DNA of 64,000 nucleotides from Kitasatospora terrestris (GCF_039542905.1 NZ_BAABIS010000001.1:5146001-5210000), one strand, 5' to 3'; counted from the first letter of the stretch, positions 31,378-40,700 are shown. The notes: a model not told the origin generated them from the letters alone. Program-made: numbers and translations.

Positions 31378-31419
31378 CGCGATGTATCGCGTTCCTCTGT
31401 CATTCACGATATATCGCGT
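31378..31419 (-). promoter_or_regulatory. Two PadR-type palindromes before the DUF4097-padR operon
   Basis: CGCGAT-GT-ATCGCG (31378-31391) and ACGATATATCGCGT (31406-31419, core CGATATATCG perfectly palindromic) repeat with centres 27 bases apart, within 65 bases of the start codon. They are strikingly AT-containing for this genome and are followed by GTT in both cases. They are the likely autoregulatory operators of the PadR protein. Confidence 0.7.
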
Positions 31420-31453
31420 TCTGGAGTTGTCAAGCACCCCCCGGGAACGGCGA

Positions 31454-31485
31454 ACGGCCCGGGAGGCGATCGCCTCCCGGGCCGT
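31454..31485 (-). terminator. Perfect 32-bp palindrome terminator
   Basis: ACGGCCCGGGAGGCGA followed directly by its reverse complement. It lies 14 bases after the stop of the small gene at 31500 and upstream of the DUF4097 promoter. Confidence 0.85.
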
Positions 31486-31499
31486 GTCGGTGCGGTTTC

Positions 31500-31679
31500 C
31501 TACTCGTCGTCCTCGTCGTCGAGGCGGGCCAGCCAGGTGGCCAGCCGCTCGACCGGGACCTCGAAATCGGGGTTGAGGTCGACGAACTCGCGCAGACGCT
31601 CGGCCAGCCACTCGAAAGTGACCTCCTCGTCGCCGCGTCGGCCCGCCAACTCCTCGATGCCGCGGTCGGTGAAGTACAC
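31500..31679 (-). CDS. Small conserved acidic protein (DUF6104-like)
   Basis: A 59-residue protein starting at a GTG, beginning VYFTDRGIEELAGRRGDEEV and ending in a run of acidic residues (RLDDEDDE). I recall this short sequence as a highly conserved small protein of streptomycetes, filed as DUF6104, with no known function. The codon bias is strong throughout. It has a CCGGAG-like ribosome site and its own terminator. The N-terminal part looks helical with an amphipathic EWLAERLREF segment. Confidence 0.8.
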   Translation of the reverse strand: MYFTDRGIEELAGRRGDEEVTFEWLAERLREFVDLNPDFEVPVERLATWLARLDDEDDE

Positions 31680-31731
31680 GGTGCGCTCCGGTGCGATGGG
31701 GGTGTGACCCCGTCAGGATAGAACGGCCGGG

Positions 31732-33444
31732 TCAGCCGTCGTGGCGGTAGTAGCTGGCCGACAGCCGGACCTCCGCCGTGCTCCGGTTGCCCTGCTCCAG
31801 CACCGTGACCACGGCGACCCCGCCGTTGACCCGGTTGCGGACGCAGAACACCCGGCCGACCGGCAGCGCGTCGAAGGCGAGGTCGGTCACCGGGGCCCGG
31901 TCGATCCCGGCCGCGCACTGCTCGGGCGTCAGGCCGCCGTCGCGGGAGACGAACACGTCCGAGTTGCCGGACCAGGTGAAACGGCCGAGGCCGGGCTCCA
32001 GCTCCCAGGACGGGCTCGCCCCGTCGGAGACCACCTTCCCGGCCGCCAGGTCGAAGCTGTAGGTGTAGTCCGGGCTGTGCAGCTCCCGGTCCCGGTACAC
32101 CTCGGTGTACCGGCCCTCGGCGGAGCCGCCCCGGGCGGTCCCCTGCGGGCTCCCCGCGGCGCCGGCCGAGCCGCCCGCGACGCCGCCGGTGGCCGCGCCG
32201 TTCCCGTCCGCCCGGCCCTTCAGCGCCACCCCGGCCGCGGTGCCGGCCAGCACCATGACCACCGAGACGGCCAGCAGGGTCTTCCAGGAGACGCTCCCGC
32301 GCCGGGGCGCGGGCCCGGCGGCCGTCCGGGTCGTGTCGTACGCGCCGGCCGGCGGTGGGCCGAAGCCGGCCGGGGGCGGGCCGAAGCCGGCGGCGGGCGG
32401 CACCGCCGGCACGGGTGGGCCGGACACCGGCACGGGTGGGCCGGACACCGGCACGGTGACCGGGGCGGTCGGCGGGATCGCGGGCGGCGGTGGGCCGGCG
32501 GGCGCCGTCGGCAACGGCGCCGGGGGAGTGTGCGGCAGGTCGGAGCGGCGGGTGAGCTCGGGGCCGACCCCGGCCGGCAGCCAGTCGTCGCCGAACCGGA
32601 GCAGGCCGCCGACCGCCGGGTGCGCGCGGGCGACCTCAATGATCTCGGCGGGCGCCGGCCGGTCCTCCGGCCGCTTGGCCAGGCAGCGCAGCAGCAGGCC
32701 GCGCAGCTCGGCCGGGACGCCGTCGAGCACCGGCTCCTCGTGCACCACCCGGTACAGCACGGCGGTCTCCGGGCCCTCGCCGAACGGCGGGACGCCCCCC
32801 GCCACGTACGCGGCCAGTGCACCGAGCGCGAACACGTCGGTGGCCGGGGTGACCGGGTGGCCCTGCGCCTGCTCGGGGGCCATGAAGGCGGGCGAGCCGA
32901 TCCGGAAGCCGGTGCCGGTCAGCGCGGTGGCGTCGGCCGCGCGGGCGATGCCGAAGTCGATCACCCGCGGTCCGTCGCCGGCGATCAGCACGTTGGCCGG
33001 CTTGAGGTCCCGGTGGACCACCCCGACGCCGTGGATCGCCTGCAGCGCCTCGGCGATCCCGCCGAGCAGCAGCAGCACGGTCCGGACCGGCAGCGCGCCG
33101 TGCTCGCGGACCACCTGCTGCAGGGACGGGCCGGGCACGTACGCGGTGACCAGCCAGGGAGCCTCGGCGTCGAGGCCGGAGTCGATCACCTGCGCGGTGT
33201 AGAGGCCGTGGATCCGCCGGGCGTTCAGCACCTCCTGGGCGAACCGGCGGCGGAACTCAGCGTCCTCGGCGAACTCCGGGCGCACCACCTTGAGCGCCAC
33301 CGGACGCCCGCCCGGCGTGTACGAGAGGTAGACCCGGCCCATGCCGCCCGCTCCCAGCCGGGCGTACAGCCGGTAGCCGCCGACCTCGGCCGGGTCCTCG
33401 GCGAGCAGCGGACGGAAGACGGGCGGCGGCAGCGGATCGGACAT
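31732..33444 (-). CDS. Transmembrane Ser/Thr protein kinase
   Basis: A 570-residue Hanks-type kinase. The kinase domain (about residues 20-275) has the glycine loop RLGAGGMGRVYLSY, lysine in VALKVVRPEF, catalytic loop VVHRDLKPANVLI, DFG in VIDFGIAR and APE in MAPEQAQG, so it should be active. A Pro-rich linker with repeats (VPVSGPP twice, GFGPPPA twice) leads to one transmembrane helix (TLLAVSVVMVLAGTAAGVAL). The outer domain of about 150 residues has two cysteines (EQCAAG and VFCVRN) that may pair. No PASTA repeats are present. The sensed signal and targets are unknown. Start at 33444 rather than upstream, as the kinase homology begins there. Confidence 0.9.
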   Translation of the reverse strand: MSDPLPPPVFRPLLAEDPAEVGGYRLYARLGAGGMGRVYLSYTPGGRPVALKVVRPEFAEDAEFRRRFAQEVLNARRIHGLYTAQVIDSGLDAEAPWLVTAYVPGPSLQQVVREHGALPVRTVLLLLGGIAEALQAIHGVGVVHRDLKPANVLIAGDGPRVIDFGIARAADATALTGTGFRIGSPAFMAPEQAQGHPVTPATDVFALGALAAYVAGGVPPFGEGPETAVLYRVVHEEPVLDGVPAELRGLLLRCLAKRPEDRPAPAEIIEVARAHPAVGGLLRFGDDWLPAGVGPELTRRSDLPHTPPAPLPTAPAGPPPPAIPPTAPVTVPVSGPPVPVSGPPVPAVPPAAGFGPPPAGFGPPPAGAYDTTRTAAGPAPRRGSVSWKTLLAVSVVMVLAGTAAGVALKGRADGNGAATGGVAGGSAGAAGSPQGTARGGSAEGRYTEVYRDRELHSPDYTYSFDLAAGKVVSDGASPSWELEPGLGRFTWSGNSDVFVSRDGGLTPEQCAAGIDRAPVTDLAFDALPVGRVFCVRNRVNGGVAVVTVLEQGNRSTAEVRLSASYYRHDG

Positions 33445-33544
33445 GCGAGGTTCCCCCAGTGAGCGCACGCGGTGACCGCCATACCGTAGCGGCCCGCCCG
33501 TCCGGCGGCTGACGGGGGCTCAGCGGCGGGCGCCGGCCGGAACG

Positions 33545-33586
33545 CCGAAGGCCCGGCCCCTCGCGGTGCGGGGGCCGGGCCTTCGG
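33545..33586 (-). terminator. Perfect 16-bp hairpin terminator of kgd
   Basis: Arms 33545-33560 and 33571-33586 are exact reverse complements with a 10-base loop, 12 bases after the kgd stop. Confidence 0.9.
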
Positions 33587-33598
33587 GAACGACCGGGG

Positions 33599-36500
33599 TC
33601 AGATCGAGAAGACCTCGTCGACGATGGCCTGCTGCTCCGCGGCGTGCCGCTTGGCCGAACCCACCGCCGGGGCGGAGGAGGCCGTGCGGGCGACGCGGCG
33701 CAGACGCGCACCGCCGTTGGCGCTGCGGCCGATGACGACCTGCAGGTGGTCGACCAGGTTCATCGCGATGAACGGCCAGGCACCCTGGTTGGCCGGCTCC
33801 TCCTGCGCCCAGATGAACTGGACGTCCGAGCCGTACTTGGCCAGCTCCTCCTGGAGCTCGGCGACCGGCAGCGGGTAGAGCCGCTCCATCCGGACGATGG
33901 CGGTGTCGGTGATGCCGCGCTCGGTCCGGGCCGCCTCCAGGTCGTAGTAGAACTTGCCGGAGGTGATGACGACCTTGCGGACCTGAGCCGGGTTCACCGT
34001 GGAGTCCCCGATGACCGGGCGGAACGAGCCCGACAGGAACTCGCTGGTGGCGGACGCCGCGGCCTTCAGGCGCAGCATCGACTTCGGGGTGAAGACGATG
34101 AGCGGCTTGTGGTGCGGGTTGTGCGCCTGCCAGCGCAGCAGGTGGAAGTAGTTCGACGGCAGGGTCGGCATCGCGACCGTCATGTTGTCCTGCGCGCACA
34201 GCTGCAGGAAGCGCTCCGGGCGGGCGGACGAGTGGTCCGGGCCCTGGCCCTCCATGCCGTGCGGCAGCAGCAGGGTGACGCCGGAGTGCTGGCCCCACTT
34301 CTGCTCGGCGGAGGCGATGTACTCGTCCACCATGGTCTGCGCGCCGTTGACGAAGTCGCCGAACTGCGCCTCCCACATGACCAGCGCGTTCGGGCGGGTC
34401 AGCGAGTAGCCGTACTCGAAGCCCATCGCCGCGTACTCCGACAGCAGGCTGTCATAGACGGTGAAGCGGGCCTGGTCCTCGGTCAGGTACAGCAGCGGGG
34501 TGTAGTCCTCGCCGGTGTTGCGGTCGATCAGCACCGCGTGGCGCTGGCCGAAGGTGCCGCGGCGGGAGTCCTGGCCGGCCAGGCGGACCGGGTGGCCCTC
34601 CATCAGCAGCGAGCCGATGGCGAGGGTCTCGCCGGTGGCCCAGTCGATGGTGTTGTCCTCGACCGAGGCGGCGCGGCGCTGCAGCTGCGGCAGCAGGCGC
34701 GGGTGCACGGTCAGCCACTCGGGCAGGTTGACCTGCGAGGCGGCGATCCGCTTCACCATCTCCTCGGAGATGCCGGTCTGGATGTTGACCGGGAAGTCGG
34801 CGACCGGGCGGCCGTTGGCGGTGCTGGTCTGCGCGGTGGCCTCGCGGACCTCGGAGAAGACCTTCTCCAGCTGGCCCTGGAAGTCCTGGAGCGCCTGCTC
34901 CGCCTCTTCCATGGTGATGTCGCCGCGACCGATCAGGCCCTCGGTGTACAGCTTGCGCACCGAGCGCTTCTTGTCGATCAGGTCGTACATCAGCGGCTGG
35001 GTGAACGACGGGTTGTCGGCCTCGTTGTGACCGCGGCGGCGGTAGCAGATGAGGTCGATCACGACGTCCTTGTGGAACGCCTGGCGGAACTCGAAGGCGA
35101 GCCGCGCGACGCGGACCACGGCCTCCGGGTCGTCGCCGTTCACGTGGAAGATCGGGGCCTCGATCATGCGGGCCACGTCGGTGCAGTACATCGAGGAGCG
35201 CGAGGACGCCGGGGCGGCGGTGAAGCCGACCTGGTTGTTCACCACGATGTGCACGGTGCCGCCGGTGCGGTAGCCGCGCAGCTGCGACATGTTCAGGGTC
35301 TCCGCGACCACGCCCTGGCCGGCGAAGGCCGCGTCGCCGTGGACCTGGATCGGCAGCACCGGGAAGGTCGTGCCGCCCTGGTCCAGGATGTCCTGCTTGG
35401 CGCGGGCGATGCCCTCGACGACCGGGTCGACCGTCTCCAGGTGGGACGGGTTGGCGGCCAGCGACACCTTGATGGTCTCGCCGTCCAGGCCGGTGAAGGT
35501 GCCCTCGGCGCCCAGGTGGTACTTGACGTCGCCGGAGCCGTGCATGGACTTCGGGTCGAGGTTGCCCTCGAACTCGCCGAAGATCCGGCCGTACGGCTTG
35601 CCGACGATGTTGGCCAGCACGTTCAGGCGGCCGCGGTGGGCCATGCCGATGACGGCCTCGTCCAGGCGGTGCTCGGCCGCCGCGTCGATGGTCGCGTCCA
35701 GCAGCGGGATGAGGGACTCGCCGCCCTCCAGCGAGAAACGCTTCTGCCCGACGTACTTGGTCTGCAGGAAGGTCTCGAAGGCCTCGGCCGAGTTCAGCCG
35801 GCGCAGGATGCGCAACTGCTCCTCGCGCTCGGGCTTGGTGTACGGCTTCTCCAGGCGCTCCTGCAGCCACTTGCGCTGCTTCGGGTCCTGGATGTGCATG
35901 TACTCGATGCCGACGGTGCGGCAGTAGGTGTTGCGCAGCAGGCCGAGGATGTCGCGGAGCTTCATCATCTTCTGGCCGCCGAAGCCGCCGACGGCGAACT
36001 CGCGCTCCAGGTCCCACAGGGTGAGGCCGTGCTGGACGACGTCCAGGTCGGGGTGCTTGCGCTGCTTGTACTCCAGCGGGTCGGTGTCGGCCATCAGGTG
36101 GCCGCGCACGCGGTACGCGTGGATGAGCTCCATGACGCGGGCGGTCTTGTTGACCTCGTCGTCGTGGGTGGCGGCGACGTCGGTCGCCCAGCGGACCGGC
36201 TCGTACGGGATCCGCAGCGACTCGAAGACCTCGTCGTAGAAGCCGTTCTCGCCGAGCAGCAGCTGGTGGATCGAGCGCAGGAACTCACCCGACGCGGCGC
36301 CCTGGATGACGCGGTGGTCGTAGGTGGAGGTCAGCGTCATGATCTTGGAGACGCCGAGGCGGGCCAGCGTGTCCGGGGAGGAGCCCTGGAACTCGGCCGG
36401 GTACTCCATGGCGCCGACGCCGACGATGGTGCCCTGGTTCTGCATCAGGCGCGGCACGGAGTGCACGGTGCCGATGCCGCCGGGGTTGGTCAGCGAGACG

Positions 36501-37336
36501 GTGACCCCGGTGAAGTCGTCCATGGTCAGCTTGTTGGCGCGGGCCCGGCGGACGATGTCCTCGTAGGCCTGCCAGAAGCCGAAGAAGTCGAGCGTCTCGG
36601 CCTTCTTGATGGCCGCGACGACGAGCTGGCGGTCGCCGTTCGGCTTGACCAGGTCGATGGCCAGGCCGAGGTTGATGTGCTGCGGCTTGACCAGGTAGGT
36701 CTTGCCGTCCTCCACCTTGTAGCTGTAGTTCATGCCCGGGTTGGCCTTGACGGCCTGGACCAGGGCGTAGCCGATCAGGTGGGTGAAGGAGACCTTCCCA
36801 CCGCGGGCGCGCTGGAGGTGGTTGTTGATGACGATGCGGTTGTCGATCAGCAGCTTCGCCGGGACGGCGCGCACCGAGGTCGCGGTCGGGACCTCCAGGG
36901 ACGCGTCCATGTTGGTCGCGACGGCCTTCGCCGGGCCGCGCAGCTGGACCAGCTCGGGGCCGGTCTCGGCGGCGGGCGCGACCGCGGCCGGGGCGGCGGC
37001 CTTGGGCGCCGGCGGGGCGGCGGGAGCGGCGGCGAGCGGCGCGGGCGCCGGCTGGACCGGAGCCGGAGCGGCCGGTGCAGCGGGGGCGGGCGCCGCCGGA
37101 GCGGCAGCGGCAGGAGCGGCAACGGGGGTCGGCGTGGGGCCGACCGGGGTTGCGGCCTGGGTCACTGGAGTCACCTCGGTACCGGGCTTGTAGTCGGCGA
37201 AAAAGTCCCACCAGGCTCGGTCGACCGAGTTGGGATCCTGGAGGTACTGCTGGTAGATCTCGTCGACGAGCCACTCATTGGGGCCGAAGCCAGTGGAGCT
37301 TGCCGAGCTGCTGGGGGTTTCAGGGTGTGGCGACAT
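33599..37336 (-). CDS. kgd: Multifunctional 2-oxoglutarate decarboxylase/dehydrogenase E1-E2 (Kgd)
   Basis: A 1245-residue fusion typical of actinobacteria. Order: a short N-terminal helix for assembly (GPNEWLVDEIYQQYLQDP), an Ala/Pro linker (about residues 45-125), an E2-type acyltransferase domain lacking a lipoyl domain (about 130-370, active-site motif TYDHRVIQGAASGEF), then the E1 thiamine-diphosphate domains (about 400-1245). In the E1 part GMAHRGRLNVLANI, GDAAFAGQGVVAET and VVNNQVGFT mark the cofactor site. It decarboxylates 2-oxoglutarate and passes the succinyl group to CoA with a lipoylated partner encoded elsewhere, closing the TCA cycle. The ATG at 37336 is chosen because similarity starts at that residue. 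It is a single-gene transcript with a strong terminator. Confidence 0.95.
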   Translation of the reverse strand: MSPHPETPSSSASSTGFGPNEWLVDEIYQQYLQDPNSVDRAWWDFFADYKPGTEVTPVTQAATPVGPTPTPVAAPAAAAPAAPAPAAPAAPAPVQPAPAPLAAAPAAPPAPKAAAPAAVAPAAETGPELVQLRGPAKAVATNMDASLEVPTATSVRAVPAKLLIDNRIVINNHLQRARGGKVSFTHLIGYALVQAVKANPGMNYSYKVEDGKTYLVKPQHINLGLAIDLVKPNGDRQLVVAAIKKAETLDFFGFWQAYEDIVRRARANKLTMDDFTGVTVSLTNPGGIGTVHSVPRLMQNQGTIVGVGAMEYPAEFQGSSPDTLARLGVSKIMTLTSTYDHRVIQGAASGEFLRSIHQLLLGENGFYDEVFESLRIPYEPVRWATDVAATHDDEVNKTARVMELIHAYRVRGHLMADTDPLEYKQRKHPDLDVVQHGLTLWDLEREFAVGGFGGQKMMKLRDILGLLRNTYCRTVGIEYMHIQDPKQRKWLQERLEKPYTKPEREEQLRILRRLNSAEAFETFLQTKYVGQKRFSLEGGESLIPLLDATIDAAAEHRLDEAVIGMAHRGRLNVLANIVGKPYGRIFGEFEGNLDPKSMHGSGDVKYHLGAEGTFTGLDGETIKVSLAANPSHLETVDPVVEGIARAKQDILDQGGTTFPVLPIQVHGDAAFAGQGVVAETLNMSQLRGYRTGGTVHIVVNNQVGFTAAPASSRSSMYCTDVARMIEAPIFHVNGDDPEAVVRVARLAFEFRQAFHKDVVIDLICYRRRGHNEADNPSFTQPLMYDLIDKKRSVRKLYTEGLIGRGDITMEEAEQALQDFQGQLEKVFSEVREATAQTSTANGRPVADFPVNIQTGISEEMVKRIAASQVNLPEWLTVHPRLLPQLQRRAASVEDNTIDWATGETLAIGSLLMEGHPVRLAGQDSRRGTFGQRHAVLIDRNTGEDYTPLLYLTEDQARFTVYDSLLSEYAAMGFEYGYSLTRPNALVMWEAQFGDFVNGAQTMVDEYIASAEQKWGQHSGVTLLLPHGMEGQGPDHSSARPERFLQLCAQDNMTVAMPTLPSNYFHLLRWQAHNPHHKPLIVFTPKSMLRLKAAASATSEFLSGSFRPVIGDSTVNPAQVRKVVITSGKFYYDLEAARTERGITDTAIVRMERLYPLPVAELQEELAKYGSDVQFIWAQEEPANQGAWPFIAMNLVDHLQVVIGRSANGGARLRRVARTASSAPAVGSAKRHAAEQQAIVDEVFSI

Positions 37337-37624
37337 CGGGGCAACCGCCCTCTTCCGCTTCCTTTTGGATGGTTGGACAGCGGGGATTAAGGCTACGCCT
37401 CCGACCAGTGATCGCGCAGTCCCCACCGGTCAGGCGTCGCCCAGATCACATCGGCGGGCAGGATTTTGGCCGGATCTGCGCGTTAGAGATCCGGTAAAGG
37501 TGGGAACCCGGCCGGGCCCCCACCATGCTGATACCGCCATTAAATCGGACAAAAGGTGGTGGCGGTACCGTCCGGGCGCGATCTTCCGCCCGGGCCCGAC
37601 ATGTTTGTACCGGTTGTGTGACAA
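37337..37624. other. Intergenic region upstream of kgd with a weak hairpin
   Basis: This 288-base region contains the kgd promoter. CCGGGCG-N8-CGCCCGG (37572-37593) lies 32 bases after the histidine kinase stop and may be its terminator. No coding frame stands out. Confidence 0.4.
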
Positions 37625-38779
37625 CTAGGCGCCGAGTCGCGCCCTGAGCTGGGCCTCACCCGGCAGGGTGACCTCGATCAGGCAGCCGCGGCCGGCCTCG
37701 GCCACCCGGATCTCGCCGCCGTGCAGGTCCACCGCCCAGCGGGCGATGGCCAGCCCCAGGCCGGTGCCGCCGTCGCTGCCCGGGCCGAGCGCGGTCGCGG
37801 AGCCGCTGCGGCCGAAGCGCTCGAAGACCCGCTCGCGGTCGGCGGCGGGGATGCCGGGGCCCTGGTCCTCGACCTCCAGCCGCAGGGCGCCGGGCCGCTG
37901 ACCGGCCCGGGCCCGCACGGTCACCGTGCCGCCGGCCGGGGAGTGCTTGCAGGCGTTGTCGACCAGGTTGGCCACCACCTGGTGCAGCCGCTCGGGGTCG
38001 GCCACCGCGCTCAGGCCGGACGGCTCGACGTCCAGGGCCAGGCGCAGGTCGCCGCGCCGCGCGTACGCGCCGCCGGCGGTGGCGCCGTCCACGGTCACCC
38101 CGCGCAGCACGCCGTCCAGGAACGGGCGGACGTCGAACGGGCGGGCGTCCAGCGGCACCACGCCGTCGTCCAGCTTGGACAGGTCGAGCAGGTGGGTGAC
38201 CAGCCGGCCGAGCCGCTCGGTCTGCTCCAAGGCCGCGCCCAGGCTCTGCGGGTCGGGCTTCACGACCCCGTCCACCACGTTCTCCAGCACGCCGCGCAGT
38301 GCGGCGATGGGCGTGCGCAGCTCGTGCGAGACGTTGGCGATCAGCTCCCGGCGGTGCCGGTCGGCGGCCTCCAGGTCGGCGGCCATCAGGTTGAAGGTGG
38401 CGGCCAGCTCACCGATCTCGTCGCGGGAGGAGGCGTCCACCCGGGCGCTGTAGTCGCCCCGGGCCATCGCCCGGGCGGCGGCCGTCATGGCGCGCAGCGG
38501 AGCGGTCAGGCCGTGCGCGAGGAACTGCATGAAGAGCAGCGAGGCGATGGTGGAGAAGATCATGATGATCCGGATCTGGGTCTCCGACCGGATCGCGACC
38601 ACCACCATCCCGGTGGCCAGCACCACGGAGACGACCACCAGCAGGGCGAGCTTGCCCTTGATCGAGCGGACCGGGTCGAACGGCCGCATGTCGGCCCACA
38701 CGCGGCGCGCGGCGCGCGCGGCCAGGCCGGGGCGCGGGGAGCGCTCGGCGTCCCCGTTGCGTTGCTGAGGAAAGGTCAT
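37625..38779 (-). CDS. Two-component sensor histidine kinase
   Basis: A 384-residue membrane kinase. Two close transmembrane helices (about residues 43-63 and 71-91) leave almost no periplasmic loop, so sensing is probably within the membrane or cytoplasm. A HAMP domain follows (AMTAAARAMARGDYSARV), then HisKA with NVSHELRTPIAAL (phospho-acceptor His), and HATPase_c with VVANLVDNACKHSP, VEDQGPGIP and GGTGLGLAIARW. The gene lies 78 bases behind the response regulator at 38858 and is co-transcribed with it. The stimulus is unknown. Confidence 0.9.
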   Translation of the reverse strand: MTFPQQRNGDAERSPRPGLAARAARRVWADMRPFDPVRSIKGKLALLVVVSVVLATGMVVVAIRSETQIRIIMIFSTIASLLFMQFLAHGLTAPLRAMTAAARAMARGDYSARVDASSRDEIGELAATFNLMAADLEAADRHRRELIANVSHELRTPIAALRGVLENVVDGVVKPDPQSLGAALEQTERLGRLVTHLLDLSKLDDGVVPLDARPFDVRPFLDGVLRGVTVDGATAGGAYARRGDLRLALDVEPSGLSAVADPERLHQVVANLVDNACKHSPAGGTVTVRARAGQRPGALRLEVEDQGPGIPAADRERVFERFGRSGSATALGPGSDGGTGLGLAIARWAVDLHGGEIRVAEAGRGCLIEVTLPGEAQLRARLGA

Positions 38780-38857
38780 GGCAGGTCCCGAGTCCGTGTG
38801 GCCGTCTTGCTCCGCGCGGCGATGGGCCCCCCGGTGGCCCATGCCGTCCGCGCCGGC

Positions 38858-39598
38858 CTAGGAGAGCGGGGCCTCCAGGGCGTACCCGACGCCGTGCACC
38901 GTGCGGATCCAGCTCGCGCCGATCTTCCGGCGCAGCGCCTTCACGTGGCTGTCGACCGTGCGGGTGCCCGAGGCGTCCGTCCAGTCCCAGACCTCGGCGA
39001 GCAGCTGCTCGCGGGTGAGCACCGCGCGCGGCTGCGCGGCCAGGCAGGCGAGCAGGTCGAACTCGGTGGGCGTCAGGTGGACGTCCTCCGTGCCCAGCCG
39101 GACCCGGCGCTGCACGTGGTCGATCTCCAGTTCGCCGAAGCGGAGGCTGCCGAGCGCCGGGGTCCGCGCCGCCTGCTGGGCCCGCTCCACGCGGCGCAGC
39201 AGCACGTTGACCCGGGCCGCCAGTTCGCGCATCGAGAACGGCTTGGTCATGTAGTCGTCCGCACCGACGCCGAGGCCGACCAGCAGGTCCGTCTCGTCGT
39301 CGCGGGCGGTCAGCATCAGCACCGGCACCGGGCGCTGGGCCTGGATCCGGCGGCACACTTCGAGGCCGTCGAAGCCGGGCAGCATGATGTCGAGGACCAC
39401 CAGGTCCGGCTGCCAGGTGTGGAAGCCGTCCACCGCGCCGGGGCCGTCGTGGGCCACGGCGACCTTGAAGCCCTCCGCGCCCAGTCGGGCCGCGATGGAC
39501 TCCGCGATGGTGGGTTCGTCCTCGACCACGAGCACCCGACGCTGAGTGCCCACCGGGCCGTTGTTGAGGGTTTCCTGCTGCATTTCTGTCACGGTCAC
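38858..39598 (-). CDS. OmpR-type response regulator
   Basis: A 246-residue regulator. The receiver domain (about residues 20-135) has the acidic pocket VVEDEP, the phospho-acceptor in LVVLDIMLPGFDG, the conserved Thr/Lys in LMLTARD and YMTKPFSMRE, and a C-terminal OmpR winged helix (about 150-244: LTPTEFDLLACLAAQPRAVLTREQLL, TVDSHVKALRRKIG). The first 18 residues form a non-conserved extension, and a start at residue 6 is also possible. It is the partner of the downstream kinase, and both are probably transcribed from the region at 39599-39995. Confidence 0.9.
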   Translation of the reverse strand: MTVTEMQQETLNNGPVGTQRRVLVVEDEPTIAESIAARLGAEGFKVAVAHDGPGAVDGFHTWQPDLVVLDIMLPGFDGLEVCRRIQAQRPVPVLMLTARDDETDLLVGLGVGADDYMTKPFSMRELAARVNVLLRRVERAQQAARTPALGSLRFGELEIDHVQRRVRLGTEDVHLTPTEFDLLACLAAQPRAVLTREQLLAEVWDWTDASGTRTVDSHVKALRRKIGASWIRTVHGVGYALEAPLS

Positions 39599-39995
39599 GC
39601 CACCGCCCCCAGGGCTGCGGGCCGGCTGCCTGTGGGGACAGCGGGCTCCGCGTCGTAGTCGTCTTGTTCCGTCGTGGGCTGTGCCCGGCCCGCCCTTGTG
39701 CAGCGTACGGACACCGCGTGTGTTCCGGCAGGTGAACCGGACACTTCAGGCGGGCACGGGCCGATACCTTACCTGCCCAAAATCTCCCCCGTAACGGTGC
39801 GTATACCCCCCCGTCGGGCTCTCGCCCAATGCCCGCACGGCTACTCGTGCGTAAGCGGAGGGCTGGTACGGACCAAGGGGGAGAAGGAAGCGGTACGCAT
39901 CGTTCCACTCTTCACAGGACTTCCTCAGCAGACTCCCAGGACCGCGACGTATCGTGGTCACGTCAAGGCGCGTCAGACCCGGACGGGGAGGTGCG
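39599..39995. other. Divergent regulatory region between response regulator and rhomboid-like gene
   Basis: A 397-base gap with promoters for both directions. TATCGT (39950-39955) fits a -10 element for the rhomboid-like gene, giving a leader of about 34 bases with a GGGGAGG ribosome site. An imperfect inverted repeat around 39719-39744 (GTGTTCCGG / CCGGACAC) could be an operator. I see no gene. Confidence 0.45.
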
Positions 39996-40685
39996 ATGGC
40001 CGGCACCCGGGCACTGCCGCGCCTCGCGCGCGCCCTCGGCCGGGGTGTTCCGACGCCGCGCCGCAACCCCTTCGCGCTGGGGTACCTCGCCCTGCTGCTC
40101 GGCACCACGCTGTTCGCGCGCTTCGCGGACCCCGGCCTGGTGCAGCGGCTGCACCAGGCCTCCAGCAGCGACGCCCACAACCTCTTCGTCCACCCCGTGC
40201 GGGCCCTGCTGTTCAGCGGGCTCTGGGTGGCCGGACCGGTCTGGCTCCCCTACTTCTGGGCCTTCCTCTTCACCGTCGCCCCGCTGGAGCGCCGGATCGG
40301 CGGGCTGCGGGCGGCCGGCGTCCTCGCCACCGGGCACGTCGGGGCCACCCTGCTCTCCCAGGCCGTCGTGGTCGCCGCCGTCGCCGCCGGCCGGGCCCCC
40401 GCCGCCGACCTCGACGCGCTGGACATCGGCGTCAGCTACGGCGTGCTGACCAGCCTCGGCGCGCTGGCCGGCCTGCTCCCGCCGCCCTGGCGGGCGGCCG
40501 TGCTGGCAGGTGCCGCGCTGTTCGTCGGCCGCCAGGCGCTCGCCGACGGCGACCTGGTCACCGCCGTCGGCCACCCCGCCGCGCTCGCCGCCGGCGTCGC
40601 CCTCTGGCCGTTCCTGCGCCGCCGCGACCGCGCCCGGCCCGCCCGGCCGCGGGGCGCCCTGGTGCTCGCCGACGCCCAGCGCTGA
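39996..40685 (+). CDS. Rhomboid-like integral membrane protein
   Basis: A 229-residue protein with six hydrophobic segments. It matches the streptomycete rhomboid-like family: a first-loop HPVRALLFSGLW where rhomboids contact their substrate gate, DIGVSYGVLTSLGAL containing a GxS-type serine, and AVGHPAALAAGVALW, where a histidine sits as in the rhomboid Ser-His dyad. The canonical GASG is replaced by GVSYG, so whether it is an active intramembrane protease is uncertain. A second member of the same family begins at 63699. A GGGGAGG site precedes the ATG. Confidence 0.78.
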   Translation: MAGTRALPRLARALGRGVPTPRRNPFALGYLALLLGTTLFARFADPGLVQRLHQASSSDAHNLFVHPVRALLFSGLWVAGPVWLPYFWAFLFTVAPLERRIGGLRAAGVLATGHVGATLLSQAVVVAAVAAGRAPAADLDALDIGVSYGVLTSLGALAGLLPPPWRAAVLAGAALFVGRQALADGDLVTAVGHPAALAAGVALWPFLRRRDRARPARPRGALVLADAQR

Positions 40686-40686
40686 T

Positions 40687-40700
40687 CGCTCACGGCGAAC
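40687..40700 (-). promoter_or_regulatory. ClgR-type operator upstream of lon
   Basis: Read on the minus strand the site is GTTCGC-N5-GCG, matching the ClgR binding motif as I recall it. It lies 74 bases ahead of the lon start, where ClgR would activate transcription as in S. lividans. Confidence 0.6.

Noticed and set aside
33566..37390. A 1274-codon plus-strand frame antisense to kgd
   Set aside because: The kgd frame has full-length homology and cofactor motifs. The antisense frame is a compositional artefact.
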